DNA from: Nocardia asteroides
GTDB taxonomy: Bacteria; Actinomycetota; Actinomycetes; Mycobacteriales; Mycobacteriaceae
Direction: 5' to 3'
Length of the DNA: 64,000 nucleotides
NCBI RefSeq assembly: GCF_900637185.1
Contig: NZ_LR134352.1
Coordinates: forward strand, 6,500,001-6,564,000
Of this stretch, positions 9,269 through 21,383 are shown one piece after another. Position 1 is the stretch's first letter; the number at the start of each line of letters is the position of its first letter. The position numbers and the translations under genes are program-made. The notes under the pieces are model-generated. The model was given only the letters and a program-made list of their open reading frames with translations. It did not search any database and was not told the origin of the DNA.

Positions 9269-10120
9269 ATGACCATCCTTGCTCGCGCGCGCTCGGGCCG
9301 CTCCGGACCAGCGGAATTCGACATCCGGGACTACGTCGACGGTTCGGCCGCCTTCTGGGGCGCCACCGCCAATGTGATCATGCAGCTCAGTCTGGCACCG
9401 GTCGGCTACGGCGTCGCGGAATCCCGAGTCCACAGCGGCAGCATCATGCTGCACCCGGTGAAGCGAACGCGCACGACGCTGACCTATCTCGCGGTGGCCC
9501 TGATGGGCACCGACGAGGATCGCGCCGCCTACCGCACCGCCGTCAACGGCGCGCACAAGTACGTCCACTCCACCGCCGACAGCCCGGTGAAGTACAACGC
9601 CTTCGACCGCAACCTGCAGATGTGGGTGGCCGCCTGCCTGTACTGGGGTTCGGTCGACGTGATGGCCCGCATCTACGGCCCCACCGACGACGAGATCGCC
9701 GACACCTTCTACGAATACGCCCACCACCTCGGCACCACGCTGCAGGTGCCGCGCGAGATGTGGCCGGCCGACCGCGCCGCCTTCGACGCCTACTGGACCG
9801 AGAACCTGGCCAAGACCAGCATCGACCCCACCATCAAGGCCTACTTCGACGACCTGCTCGATCTGAAGATGGTCGCCAGGCCGCTGCGTCAGCCCTACGC
9901 CCGCTTCCACCGCTGGTTCACCACCGGCCTGCTGCCCCAGCGTCTGCGCGACGAGATGGGCCTGTCCTGGTCCGACCGCGACGAGCGCAGGCTCAACCGG
10001 CTGATGCGCACGGGCGGGCGAATCTCGGCCCGCATGCCGCGCGCCATCCGCAACTTTCCGTTCAATCTCACCCTGGCCGACATGCGGCGCAGGCAGCGCA
10101 CGGGCAAGCCGCTGATCTGA
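9269..10120 (+). CDS. MpaB/latex-clearing-like oxygenase (DUF2236), 283 aa
   Basis: This DUF2236 protein is related to MpaB and rubber oxygenase Lcp, heme proteins that use internal histidines. Family features are F-W-G-A-T-A-N-V-I-M-Q near the N-terminus, M-G-T-D-E-D-R-A-A-Y-R, the histidine in N-G-A-H-K-Y-V-H near residue 95, and A-F-D-R-N-L-Q-M-W-V-A-A-C-L-Y. The ATG at 9269 is preferred because AAGGGG lies nine bases upstream; the ATG at 9254 would place that ribosome site inside the gene. A TATAGT -10-like box lies at 9238-9243. The gene is monocistronic. Substrate is unknown. Confidence 0.82.
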   Translation: MTILARARSGRSGPAEFDIRDYVDGSAAFWGATANVIMQLSLAPVGYGVAESRVHSGSIMLHPVKRTRTTLTYLAVALMGTDEDRAAYRTAVNGAHKYVHSTADSPVKYNAFDRNLQMWVAACLYWGSVDVMARIYGPTDDEIADTFYEYAHHLGTTLQVPREMWPADRAAFDAYWTENLAKTSIDPTIKAYFDDLLDLKMVARPLRQPYARFHRWFTTGLLPQRLRDEMGLSWSDRDERRLNRLMRTGGRISARMPRAIRNFPFNLTLADMRRRQRTGKPLI

Positions 10121-10214
10121 CCGATTCTCCCGCGCGCCTCCCGCGCCGACCTGCGACGTTCGGGTTTCATTCGCACGATCGTGATCACCGTCGCGCGGAA
10201 ACCGGAGGACGCTC

Positions 10215-10940
10215 GTGGGCATTCGAACAGTGACATGGTGTGTGGCGGCGGCCGCCGTCGGGCTCGCGATCGCCGCGCCCGCCGCCCACGCCGACGAGGC
10301 CCCGAACACGGTGCCCTCGCGCACCGCCATGTCGCTGCGCACGCCCGGCGGATTCGCCTGGGGCACAGCCAACGAGCACGAACCACGCGGCGCGCTGTCG
10401 ATGTCCAAGCTCTACATCGTCGACTACGCGCTGCGCCACGGTGACGGCTCCCCTGCCGACCGCGCACTGGGCGAACGTATGATCCGCGACTCCGACGACG
10501 GCGCCGCCACCGAACTGGCGAACAAGTATCCGCAGGCCATCGAGGCCACGGCGAGCGAATACAACCTGCGCCAGACCCACGGCACCGCCGACTGGGGCCG
10601 CTCCACCACCAGCACCGCCGATCTCACCGAATTCCTGGTCACCAAGCAGCGCACCGACCCCGGCTCGCCGATCTTCGAATGGATGGCGGGCGCGAGCAAC
10701 ACCGCCGCCGACGGCACCCCGCAGAACTGGGGCACCGCGCAGCTGCCCGGCGTGCAGGGCAGCAAGTGGGGCTGGTCGGACGTGGGCGCGCCCGAGGTGG
10801 CGTCGGCCTCGTTCGCGCCCGGCTTCTCGGTGGCCGCGCACACCTACGGCAGCCCCGCCGACCAGTCCGCCGACGTCCTCGACGCCCTGCCCGCGCTGGT
10901 GCTGCGTTTCGTCGGGGCCGCGCTGGTCCCCGTGCGCTAG
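10215..10940 (+). CDS. Exported serine hydrolase, class A beta-lactamase-like fold
   Basis: The GTG at 10215 opens a Sec signal peptide (cleavage near A-A-H-A-D-E). The mature domain has S-M-S-K at residues 62-65, a class A S-x-x-K active-site motif. S-D-D-G-A-A-T-E-L lies near residue 93, occupying the position of the S-D-N loop, and K-W-G-W-S-D near 187 may replace K-T-G. It therefore looks like a penicillin-recognising serine hydrolase. True beta-lactamase activity is uncertain because the third motif is atypical and the protein is short (241 aa). I recall similar proteins in mycobacteria and Nocardia with no assigned role. It converges on the kinase gene. Confidence 0.75.
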   Translation: MGIRTVTWCVAAAAVGLAIAAPAAHADEAPNTVPSRTAMSLRTPGGFAWGTANEHEPRGALSMSKLYIVDYALRHGDGSPADRALGERMIRDSDDGAATELANKYPQAIEATASEYNLRQTHGTADWGRSTTSTADLTEFLVTKQRTDPGSPIFEWMAGASNTAADGTPQNWGTAQLPGVQGSKWGWSDVGAPEVASASFAPGFSVAAHTYGSPADQSADVLDALPALVLRFVGAALVPVR

Positions 10941-10983
10941 CGGCGCGAGGTCTGCGCGGCGAACACCCCAGCGTGGCAGGCGT

Positions 10984-12759
10984 TTACAGCGGCGCCCAGA
11001 GATACCAGTTGAGCTGGGTCGATTCGAAGGAACCACCCGGCGCGGAGACCTCGACGACGACCGGCTGCCCGACACCGTCGACAGCGCGGCGGGCGGCCAG
11101 GGTGAACGGTTCGCCGGCACGGGGGCGCCACGCGGTGATGGTGGCATTCGCGCCGACCGCGGCCTTGCGGGTGGTGTCCGGCTGCGCGGTGGCGTGCCGG
11201 GTGAGGTAGGCGTCGGCGGCGGCGGAATCGGCGTACTGGGTGTACCAGGAGGTGACGCCCTGGGAATCGGTGCAGGTGATCTGCCGCAGCGGTACCGGGT
11301 CCCCGGTCTGGACGACCAGCGCGCCGGTGGCGTGGCACTTCGAATCCAGCCATCCGGTGGCGGTGGGATCGGCGGGCAGCGCCCCGGAGAAGTCATAGAG
11401 GATCGAGCGATGCTCGCCCCAGGACGCCACCGGGAGCGGCGCGATCCGCCCCGGCCGCACGAACTTCCAGTACACGGCCCCCACCCCGACCACACCGACA
11501 CCGGCCACGAGCGCCAGCACCAGCAGACTCACCGCGAGCACCCGCCACCGCGACGACACCGCTTTCCGGGGTGCGACCGGCCCACGGCCCGAGCCGTACC
11601 CGGGCACATCCCACCGCGGCCCCGCCGCCCCACCGTCGACCGGCGGTCGCGGAAGCGACTGCGGCGGTGCGGCGATCACCGTCGCCATCGCCGGGCTCGA
11701 CCTGGAAGCGCCGGCCTGCCGCATCGGCGGGTTCCCCTGCCCCACCTGGTGATTCGATCCCCACAGGGCGTTACCCCCGCCGAGGCTCGGCGTCGAGCCG
11801 TCCACACCGGCGGTGGGCCCTGCCCCCACGGCGGGACCGGCCACGCCGACGCCATACCCGGCCCCCACCACCGCGTGCCCGCCCGATCCCGACCCGCTTG
11901 CGCCGACCGGCGACGGCCCACCCGGCGCCAGCGCCGCCGTCGCCGCCTGCGCGAATTCCGCACAGCTGCCGAATCTTTCGTCGGGGTTCTTCGCCAGCGC
12001 CCGGGCGATCACGGCGTCGATGGCGGCAGGCAGGGCCGGTACCGCGGCCGAGGCGCTCGGCACCGGTTTGGTCAGGTGCGCGGCGACCACGGCGCCGGGA
12101 TTGTCCGCGGGGAACGGGCTTTCGCCGGTGAGCAGGGTGAACAGGGTGCAGCCCAGGGAGTACTGGTCGGAGCGGTGGTCCACCGCGGCGCCGGACAGCT
12201 GTTCGGGTGAGGCGTAGGCGAGGGTGGCCAGGAAGGCACCGGTGCGGGTGAGCTGACGGGCGTCACCGCGCAGGCGGGCGATGCCGAAGTCGGTGAGCAG
12301 GACGCGATCACCGGTCCGGGCGCGGGCCAGCAGGATGTTGGCGGGCTTCACATCCCGGTGCAGCACCCCGCGTTCATGGGCGTAGTCCAGCGCCTCACCG
12401 GTCTGGGCGACGATGCCGAGCGCGCGGGCGGGCTCCACCGGCGTGCCGCGGAACACCGAGGCGTCGGTCCCGTCGACGTACTGCATGGAGATCCACATCA
12501 GCCCGTCCTCGACACCCCGGTCGAGCACCGACACGATGCCGGGATGATCCAGGTGCGCCGACACATCGGCCTCGCGCTCGAACCGCCCGCGCACCTCCGG
12601 ATCCGAGAACAGTTCCCGATTCAGCAGTTTCAGCGCCACCTGCCGCGGCAGCCGCGGGTGCGCCGCCAGGTACACGGTTCCCATGCCACCCCGGCCGAGC
12701 AGCCTTTCGATCCGATATCCGGCGAACACCGTGCCCGCGCCGAACTCCACCCCGTGCAT
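10984..12759 (-). CDS. Transmembrane Ser/Thr protein kinase (PknH/PknB-like)
   Basis: This is a Hanks-type kinase of 591 residues. The glycine loop [10 protein letters not shown] is near residue 20, the catalytic lysine is in V-A-L-K-L-L, the catalytic loop is [11 protein letters not shown], and the Mg motif is D-F-G-I-A-R. A Pro/Gly/Ala-rich juxtamembrane linker (about 275-405) leads to one transmembrane helix ([16 protein letters not shown]). The extracellular C-terminal domain of roughly 160 residues has two cysteines (C-H-A-T-G and I-T-C-T-D) that may pair. The ATG at 12757-12759 has GAAAGG upstream; a start eight codons earlier is possible. The external ligand is unknown. Confidence 0.9.
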   Translation of the reverse strand: MHGVEFGAGTVFAGYRIERLLGRGGMGTVYLAAHPRLPRQVALKLLNRELFSDPEVRGRFEREADVSAHLDHPGIVSVLDRGVEDGLMWISMQYVDGTDASVFRGTPVEPARALGIVAQTGEALDYAHERGVLHRDVKPANILLARARTGDRVLLTDFGIARLRGDARQLTRTGAFLATLAYASPEQLSGAAVDHRSDQYSLGCTLFTLLTGESPFPADNPGAVVAAHLTKPVPSASAAVPALPAAIDAVIARALAKNPDERFGSCAEFAQAATAALAPGGPSPVGASGSGSGGHAVVGAGYGVGVAGPAVGAGPTAGVDGSTPSLGGGNALWGSNHQVGQGNPPMRQAGASRSSPAMATVIAAPPQSLPRPPVDGGAAGPRWDVPGYGSGRGPVAPRKAVSSRWRVLAVSLLVLALVAGVGVVGVGAVYWKFVRPGRIAPLPVASWGEHRSILYDFSGALPADPTATGWLDSKCHATGALVVQTGDPVPLRQITCTDSQGVTSWYTQYADSAAADAYLTRHATAQPDTTRKAAVGANATITAWRPRAGEPFTLAARRAVDGVGQPVVVEVSAPGGSFESTQLNWYLWAPL

Positions 12760-12829
12760 TCGTGACGAGCCTTTCGATCCCACACTCCGACTGCCGGACC
12801 CTAGCCGATCCGGCAGCCGGGACGCGAGG

Positions 12830-14506
<1,677 letters not shown>

Positions 14507-14550
14507 TTATACCGAGACTTGCAGTGAAACAACCGCGTTTCGGACAAACG

Positions 14551-14580
14551 AAACCCCAGGCACGGGAGTGCCCGGGGTTT
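14551..14580 (-). terminator. Terminator of the fdxC-dapC operon
   Basis: A 13-bp stem (14551-14563 with 14568-14580) on a GGGA loop lies 14 bases past the dapC stop. Read on the minus strand the one mismatch becomes a G-U pair, and the 3' arm runs into TTTCGTTTG, so it is oriented to stop dapC transcription. Confidence 0.75.
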
Positions 14581-14594
14581 GCGGAAGCGGTGGA

Positions 14595-15686
14595 TCAGGC
14601 CAGGCGTTCGGCCGCGGCGGCGATCCGTTCGTCGGTCGCAGTGAGCGCGATCCGCACGTGCTCGGGCGAGCGCGGACCGTAGAAATCGCCGGGCGCGGCG
14701 AGGATCCCGCGCTCGGCCAGCCAGTCCAGCGTGCGCCGGCAGGACTCACCGCGGGTGACCCACAGGTACAGGCCCGCCTCGGAGAAGTCGATCCGGAAAC
14801 CGGCTTCCCGCAACGCCTTTCGCAGCAGGTCCCGGCGCGCGCGGTAACGCTCGCGCTGCCGCGCCTCGTGCTCGTCGTCGCGCAGCGCGGCGGTCATCGC
14901 GGCCTGGATCGGGAAGGGCAGCATCATGCCCGAGTGCTTGCGCACCTCGAGCAGTTCGGCCACCAGTTCCGGGTCGCCCGCGACGAATCCGGCGCGGTAG
15001 CTGGCCAGGTTCGAGGTCTTCGACAGCGAATGGATCGCCAGCAGGCCGGTATGGTCGCCGTCGCACACGCGCGGGTCGAGAATCGAGACGGCCTCGCCCT
15101 CCCAGGTCAGGCCCAGGTAGCACTCGTCGGAGGCCACCACGGCGCCGCGCTCGCGCGCGAACGCCACCACCTTGCGCAGATGGTCGACGCCGAGCACCTT
15201 GCCGGTCGGGTTCGACGGCGAGTTCACATAGATCAGCGCGGGCTTCTGCGGGCCGATCTGGGTGAGCCCGTCGGCCCGCCACGGCTTGGCGCCCGCCAGC
15301 AGCGCGCCGACCTCGTAGGTCGGGTAGGCGATCTCGGGGATCACCACCAGGTCGTCGGCGCCGAGCCCGAGCAGGCGCGGCAGCCCGGCGATGAGCTCCT
15401 TGGTGCCGATCACCGGCAGCACGGCGGCCGGGTCGACCCCGGTGATGCCGTACCGGCGGGCCAGCGCCGCCACCGCGGCCTCGCGCAGCTCAGGGGTGCC
15501 GTGCGTGGTCGGGTAGCCGGGGACCGCGGCCACCGATTCCAGGGCCGCCTGGATCAGCGGATCGACCGGGTCGACCGGGGTGCCGACCGACAGGTCGACC
15601 AGTCCGCCCGGGTGCGCGGCCGCCTTCTGCTTGACCGCGGCGATCGTGTCCCAGGGAAAGTCGGGCAGCAGGCTGCTGACCCTCAT
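14595..15686 (-). CDS. dapC: Succinyldiaminopimelate transaminase DapC
   Basis: This class I/II PLP aminotransferase (363 aa) makes N-succinyl-LL-DAP from its 2-oxo precursor. The N-terminus L-L-P-D-F-P-W-D-T-I and D-L-S-V-G-T-P-V-D-P are typical. The active-site lysine lies in I-H-S-L-S-K-T-S-N-L-A-S-Y-R, and the phosphate-binding arginine is in Y-R-A-G-F. N-S-P-S-N-P-T-G-K is the conserved substrate/PLP segment. The ATG at 15684-15686 overlaps the TGA of the ferredoxin gene (ATGA), so the two are translationally coupled, as I recall for Rv1177-Rv1178. dapC supplies the step between dapD and dapE, also in this window. Confidence 0.92.
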   Translation of the reverse strand: MRVSSLLPDFPWDTIAAVKQKAAAHPGGLVDLSVGTPVDPVDPLIQAALESVAAVPGYPTTHGTPELREAAVAALARRYGITGVDPAAVLPVIGTKELIAGLPRLLGLGADDLVVIPEIAYPTYEVGALLAGAKPWRADGLTQIGPQKPALIYVNSPSNPTGKVLGVDHLRKVVAFARERGAVVASDECYLGLTWEGEAVSILDPRVCDGDHTGLLAIHSLSKTSNLASYRAGFVAGDPELVAELLEVRKHSGMMLPFPIQAAMTAALRDDEHEARQRERYRARRDLLRKALREAGFRIDFSEAGLYLWVTRGESCRRTLDWLAERGILAAPGDFYGPRSPEHVRIALTATDERIAAAAERLA

Positions 15687-16006
15687 TCTTCGGCCATGGG
15701 CGGCAGCGCCTTGATGAAGGCCGGGTCGTAGTCGACCTTGCCCACCTTCGTGGCGCCGCCGGGCGAACCGAGCTCGTCGAAGAAGTCGACGTTGGCGTTG
15801 ATGTAACCGCTCCACTGGTCCGGGGTGTCGTCCTCGTAGAAGATCGCCTCCACCGGGCAGACCGGTTCACACGCACCACAGTCAACGCACTCGTCGGGTT
15901 GGATGTAGAGCATGCGGCCACCCTCGTAGATGCAATCCACGGGGCATTCCTCGATGCACGCCTTGTCCTTCACGTCAACGCACGGTTCAGCGATGATGTA
16001 CGGCAC
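15683..16006 (-). CDS. fdxC: Seven-iron ferredoxin (FdxA/FdxC type)
   Basis: This 107-residue ferredoxin has one 3Fe-4S and one 4Fe-4S cluster. The N-terminal half shows C-V-D-V-K-D-K-A-C-I-E-E-C-P-V-D-C-I-Y and then C-V-D-C-G-A-C-E-P-V-C-P-V-E-A-I-F. The C-terminal extension (D-D-T-P-D-Q-W onward) is typical of actinobacterial 7Fe proteins. It is a soluble electron carrier, for example for cytochromes P450 or reductases. It is coupled to dapC by a four-base overlap, an association conserved in mycobacteria but unexplained by biochemistry. Confidence 0.93.
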   Translation of the reverse strand: MPYIIAEPCVDVKDKACIEECPVDCIYEGGRMLYIQPDECVDCGACEPVCPVEAIFYEDDTPDQWSGYINANVDFFDELGSPGGATKVGKVDYDPAFIKALPPMAEE

Positions 16007-16202
16007 TGCCGTTCTCCTAGTCTGTCCTCACCTGCGGTGGTACTCCGCCAACCGAAACCCTATCCCGAGACCGCACCTCAGTCCCAGGTCAGCCTGCCCT
16101 AACTCGCACTCCCGATCAGCCGATCACTCTTTACCTCCGGCGTATCGGACCCTAGATTCAGAACAGGATCTCGTTGTCGTCAGCGCAACGAAGGGAGCCG
16201 CC

Positions 16203-17042
16203 ATGAGTACGGCGGAAGATCGTGCGGCCGCGCTTGATCTGGTAGCCCGGCTGAAATCCGCATATCCCGAACTTCCCGACGCGCCGCCGCCGGACCTCCT
16301 CGACCACGCACGGCTGTGGGCCTATCTGAAGACCGACCACGATGTCGGCGGTGAACCCGACGCTGCGATCACCTACGAGAACAAACAGTACGAGGTCTGG
16401 GAGCACAACACCTATGTGATCTGCGAGGTACTCGCCTGGCGCGGGATCTGGCTGTCGGAGGAACGGCGCCGGATCGGCAATGTCGATCTCGGCCGCACCA
16501 TGTACCTGGGCCTGCCGTATTACGGCCGCTGGCTGCTCGCCGTGGCCCGGGTCCTGGCCGAGAAGCAGCACATCGGCCTGACCGAGCTGAGCGAACGGAT
16601 GCTCGAGGTCCAGGCGCGCTACGCAGGCGGCCTGGCCGGGCGGCCGTCGGCGGCCGAGCCGAAGTTCGAGGGCGACGGTACCCAGGTCCGCCGCAACCGG
16701 CACCACCTCGAGGCGGTCGGCAAGGGCGATCCGCAGGTGTTCGCCGGACAGGCCGGCCCGGCGGCCTTCGCGGTCGGTGACGCCGTGCGGGTGCGGGAAC
16801 TGCCCGCGCTGTTCTACACACGCACACCGGAGTACGTACGCGGCGCGGTGGGACAGGTCGCCGCGACGGCCTACGAGAGCCCCGCCCCCGAGGACGAGAC
16901 CTGGGACCGTCGCGACGCGAAACCCGAGTGGTTCTACGTGGTGGAGTTCGACATGGCGCGGTTGTGGCACGGCTACACCGGGCCCGCGAGCGACGTCCTG
17001 CGTACCGAGATCCCCGAACGCTGGCTGGAGGCGGCGGTATGA
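16203..17042 (+). CDS. Nitrile hydratase/thiocyanate hydrolase beta-type subunit, 279 aa
   Basis: The N-terminal half is helical and matches the beta-subunit N-domain (E-V-W-E-H-N-T-Y-V-I-C-E-V-L-A, then G-L-P-Y-Y-G-R-W-L-L-A-V-A-R-V-L). The C-terminal half from about residue 185 is the SH3-like barrel (F-A-V-G-D-A-V-R-V-R-E-L-P and E-W-F-Y-V-V-E-F-D). Together they form the partner chain that caps the metal subunit. The ATG at 16203 has AGGGAG upstream. The last codon overlaps the next start (ATGA), so metal and partner subunits are coupled. In thiocyanate hydrolase the two halves are separate chains; here they are fused as in nitrile hydratase. Confidence 0.82.
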   Translation: MSTAEDRAAALDLVARLKSAYPELPDAPPPDLLDHARLWAYLKTDHDVGGEPDAAITYENKQYEVWEHNTYVICEVLAWRGIWLSEERRRIGNVDLGRTMYLGLPYYGRWLLAVARVLAEKQHIGLTELSERMLEVQARYAGGLAGRPSAAEPKFEGDGTQVRRNRHHLEAVGKGDPQVFAGQAGPAAFAVGDAVRVRELPALFYTRTPEYVRGAVGQVAATAYESPAPEDETWDRRDAKPEWFYVVEFDMARLWHGYTGPASDVLRTEIPERWLEAAV

Positions 17043-17746
17043 CCGAGCACGACCACGACCACGACCACGAGCGCACCGTGGCGCCCATGGTCGACGAGAT
17101 CACCGACTTCGAGGTGCTCGAGATCGCGCTGCGCGAACTGTGCATCGAGAAGGGCCTGTTCACCGCCGAGGAGCACCGGCGGTTCACCGAGTTCGCCGAG
17201 CAGATCGGGCCGACGCCCGCGGTGCGCCTGGTGGCCAGGGCCTGGCTCGATCCCGACTTCCACGCGCTGGCGCTGGCCGAGCCGATGACGGCGAGCAAGG
17301 AGGTGGGCGTGGACTGGCTGGAGCCGACCGGTTTCGGTACGCCCAGCGACTTCACCGCGTTCTCCATCCTCGCGGACACCCCGACGCTGCACAACGTGAT
17401 CGTGTGCGCGCTGTGCTCGTGCTACCCGCGCCCGATCCTGGGCAACTCACCCGAGTGGTACCGCACGCCCAACTATCGGCGCCGCATGGTGCGCTGGCCG
17501 CGCCAGGTGCTCTCGGAGTTCGGGCTCACGCTGCCGCCGGAGGTCGCGGTACGGGTGCACGACTCGAACCAGAAACACCGGTTCATGGTGCTGCCGATGC
17601 GTCCCGCCGGCACCGACGGCTGGACCGAGGATCAGCTCGCGGAGATCATCACCAGGGACTGCCTGATCGGCGTCGCGCTCCCGAAGCCGGGGGTGACCAC
17701 CAACGTGATCACCGCGACCCGGCCCGCCATCCACCCGGCGACCTAG
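17039..17746 (+). CDS. Nitrile hydratase alpha/thiocyanate hydrolase gamma-type metal subunit
   Basis: This 235-residue chain binds the non-corrin cobalt or non-heme iron. The claw motif reads V-C-A-L-C-S-C-Y-P-R near residues 121-130. The three cysteines are intact, but the residue after the first Cys is Ala where cobalt enzymes have Thr and iron enzymes have Ser. An Arg stands where nitrile hydratases usually have Trp after C-Y-P; I recall that Arg in thiocyanate hydrolase. The N-terminus has alternating histidines and aspartates (H-D-H-D-H-D-H), possibly for metal loading. It is operon-encoded between the beta-type subunit and a small accessory chain. Substrate (thiocyanate, nitrile or other) is undetermined. 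Confidence 0.82.
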   Translation: MTEHDHDHDHERTVAPMVDEITDFEVLEIALRELCIEKGLFTAEEHRRFTEFAEQIGPTPAVRLVARAWLDPDFHALALAEPMTASKEVGVDWLEPTGFGTPSDFTAFSILADTPTLHNVIVCALCSCYPRPILGNSPEWYRTPNYRRRMVRWPRQVLSEFGLTLPPEVAVRVHDSNQKHRFMVLPMRPAGTDGWTEDQLAEIITRDCLIGVALPKPGVTTNVITATRPAIHPAT

Positions 17747-17758
17747 CGGAAGGCGACG

Positions 17759-18106
17759 ATGAGTACCCCACGCGATATCGCGTCGTTGCGCGCGATCGTC
17801 GACCGCGACCAGGTGTGGCCCCGGATGGCCGCCGCCTACGGCGTGACCAATCCCCTGCCACCGTGGAAGTCCAGCCTGGACGGCCTCTGCGACGCGCTCG
17901 ATCACGCCCGGTGCGCGCCGGGCGGCCTGGACTTCCAGGCCAGGCGCGACGAGGAGGACGCGCTCGCGGCGACCGTCTATCCGAGCCTGCCCTACCCCGA
18001 GAACCAGCTCGTCGCGCTGGCGCACTCGCTGGTGGCCCGCGGCGTCATCGATGAAACCGAGCTGGCGGAGCGCCTGATCAGGATTCGAGCCCGGCTCGAA
18101 TCCTGA
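17759..18106 (+). CDS. Small nitrile hydratase accessory/activator-like protein, 115 aa
   Basis: This short chain resembles the N-terminal domain of the beta-type subunit two genes upstream. Compare Y-P-S-L-P-Y-P-E-N-Q-L-V-A-L-A here with Y-L-G-L-P-Y-Y-G-R-W-L-L-A-V-A there, both followed by an E-L-x-E-R segment. That is the known relation between nitrile hydratases and their self-subunit-swapping cobalt chaperones (P14K, NhlE). It could instead be a third structural subunit, as in thiocyanate hydrolase. The ATG at 17759 follows the GGAAGG at about 17748. Its last codons and stop lie inside the arms of a 17-bp hairpin. Confidence 0.7.
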   Translation: MSTPRDIASLRAIVDRDQVWPRMAAAYGVTNPLPPWKSSLDGLCDALDHARCAPGGLDFQARRDEEDALAATVYPSLPYPENQLVALAHSLVARGVIDETELAERLIRIRARLES

Positions 18107-18110
18107 TCAG
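18074..18110. terminator. Bidirectional terminator embedded in the 3' end of the accessory gene
   Basis: A perfect 17-bp stem (18074-18090 with 18094-18110, arm CTGATCAGGATTCGAGC) has a 3-nt loop. The TGA stop at 18104-18106 is inside the 3' arm. It lies between convergent operons: the hydratase-like genes (plus) and fbiC (minus, ending at 18132). Confidence 0.75.
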
Positions 18111-18131
18111 CCCGTTCGGCATTCGCCGCGC

Positions 18132-20732
<2,601 letters not shown>

Positions 20733-20882
20733 GCGCTACTTCTTTCCGGAACGTGCGGTCGGCTGCTCACGGTGCCTGGACAGGCAGGTGTCGGTCGTCC
20801 TCGTCGCACGACAACCCTCCGACCGACCACGGGTATTCCCGAGAGGGTGAAGAGACCGTGCCTCGCATGGAACCATGGCAGC

Positions 20883-21383
20883 ATGTCGCAGCCGCCCTCC
20901 ACCATCCTGGCCGAGCCGGCCTGGCGTCCCAGTGCCAAGGCCAAGCTGCTGTGGGCGCTGGAGAACGCGATCGCTATCGCGGTGCTGTGTGTGCTGCTCG
21001 GGGTGTGGTTCGCGGTCGACGCGCAGCATCGCGGCTGGCAGCTCGTGGCGGGGGCGGTGATCGTGGTCCTGGCGGCGCTCGGGGTGCTCGTGGTGCCGCT
21101 GTGGCGGTACGCGGTGCATCGGTGGGAGGTCACCGACGAGGCCGTCTACACCCGGGTCGGGTGGCTGGATCAGGAATCGCGGGTCGCGCCGATCTCGCGG
21201 GTGCAGACCGTCGACACCGAGCGCGGGCCGCTGGAACGGATGCTGGGGCTGGCCACGGTCACCGTCACCACTGCGTCCTCGGCGGGCGCGGTGAAGATCA
21301 GCGCGCTGGACCTGCCGATCGCCGAGCAGACCGTCGCCCGGCTGGCCGCCATCGCCGCCCAGCATCGCGGGGACGCCACGTGA
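20883..21383 (+). CDS. PH-domain (bacterial PH/YdbS-like) membrane protein, 166 aa
   Basis: Two transmembrane helices (A-I-A-I-A-V-L-C-V-L-L-G-V-W-F and L-V-A-G-A-V-I-V-V-L-A-A-L-G-V-L) precede a bacterial pleckstrin-homology domain. The PH domain has W-E-V-T-D-E-A-V-Y-T-R-V-G-W-L and R-V-Q-T-V-D-T-E-R-G-P-L-E-R, the YdbS signature. It is coupled to the larger YdbT-like gene by a GTGA overlap. In Bacillus the YdbS/YdbT pair affects resistance to antimicrobial compounds; here the role is only inferred. Confidence 0.85.
   Translation: MSQPPSTILAEPAWRPSAKAKLLWALENAIAIAVLCVLLGVWFAVDAQHRGWQLVAGAVIVVLAALGVLVVPLWRYAVHRWEVTDEAVYTRVGWLDQESRVAPISRVQTVDTERGPLERMLGLATVTVTTASSAGAVKISALDLPIAEQTVARLAAIAAQHRGDAT

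Noticed and set aside
17039..17080. GACCACGAC repeats at the start of the metal subunit as a DNA repeat element
   Set aside because: They are codons of the His/Asp tail in a supported frame and occur only there.
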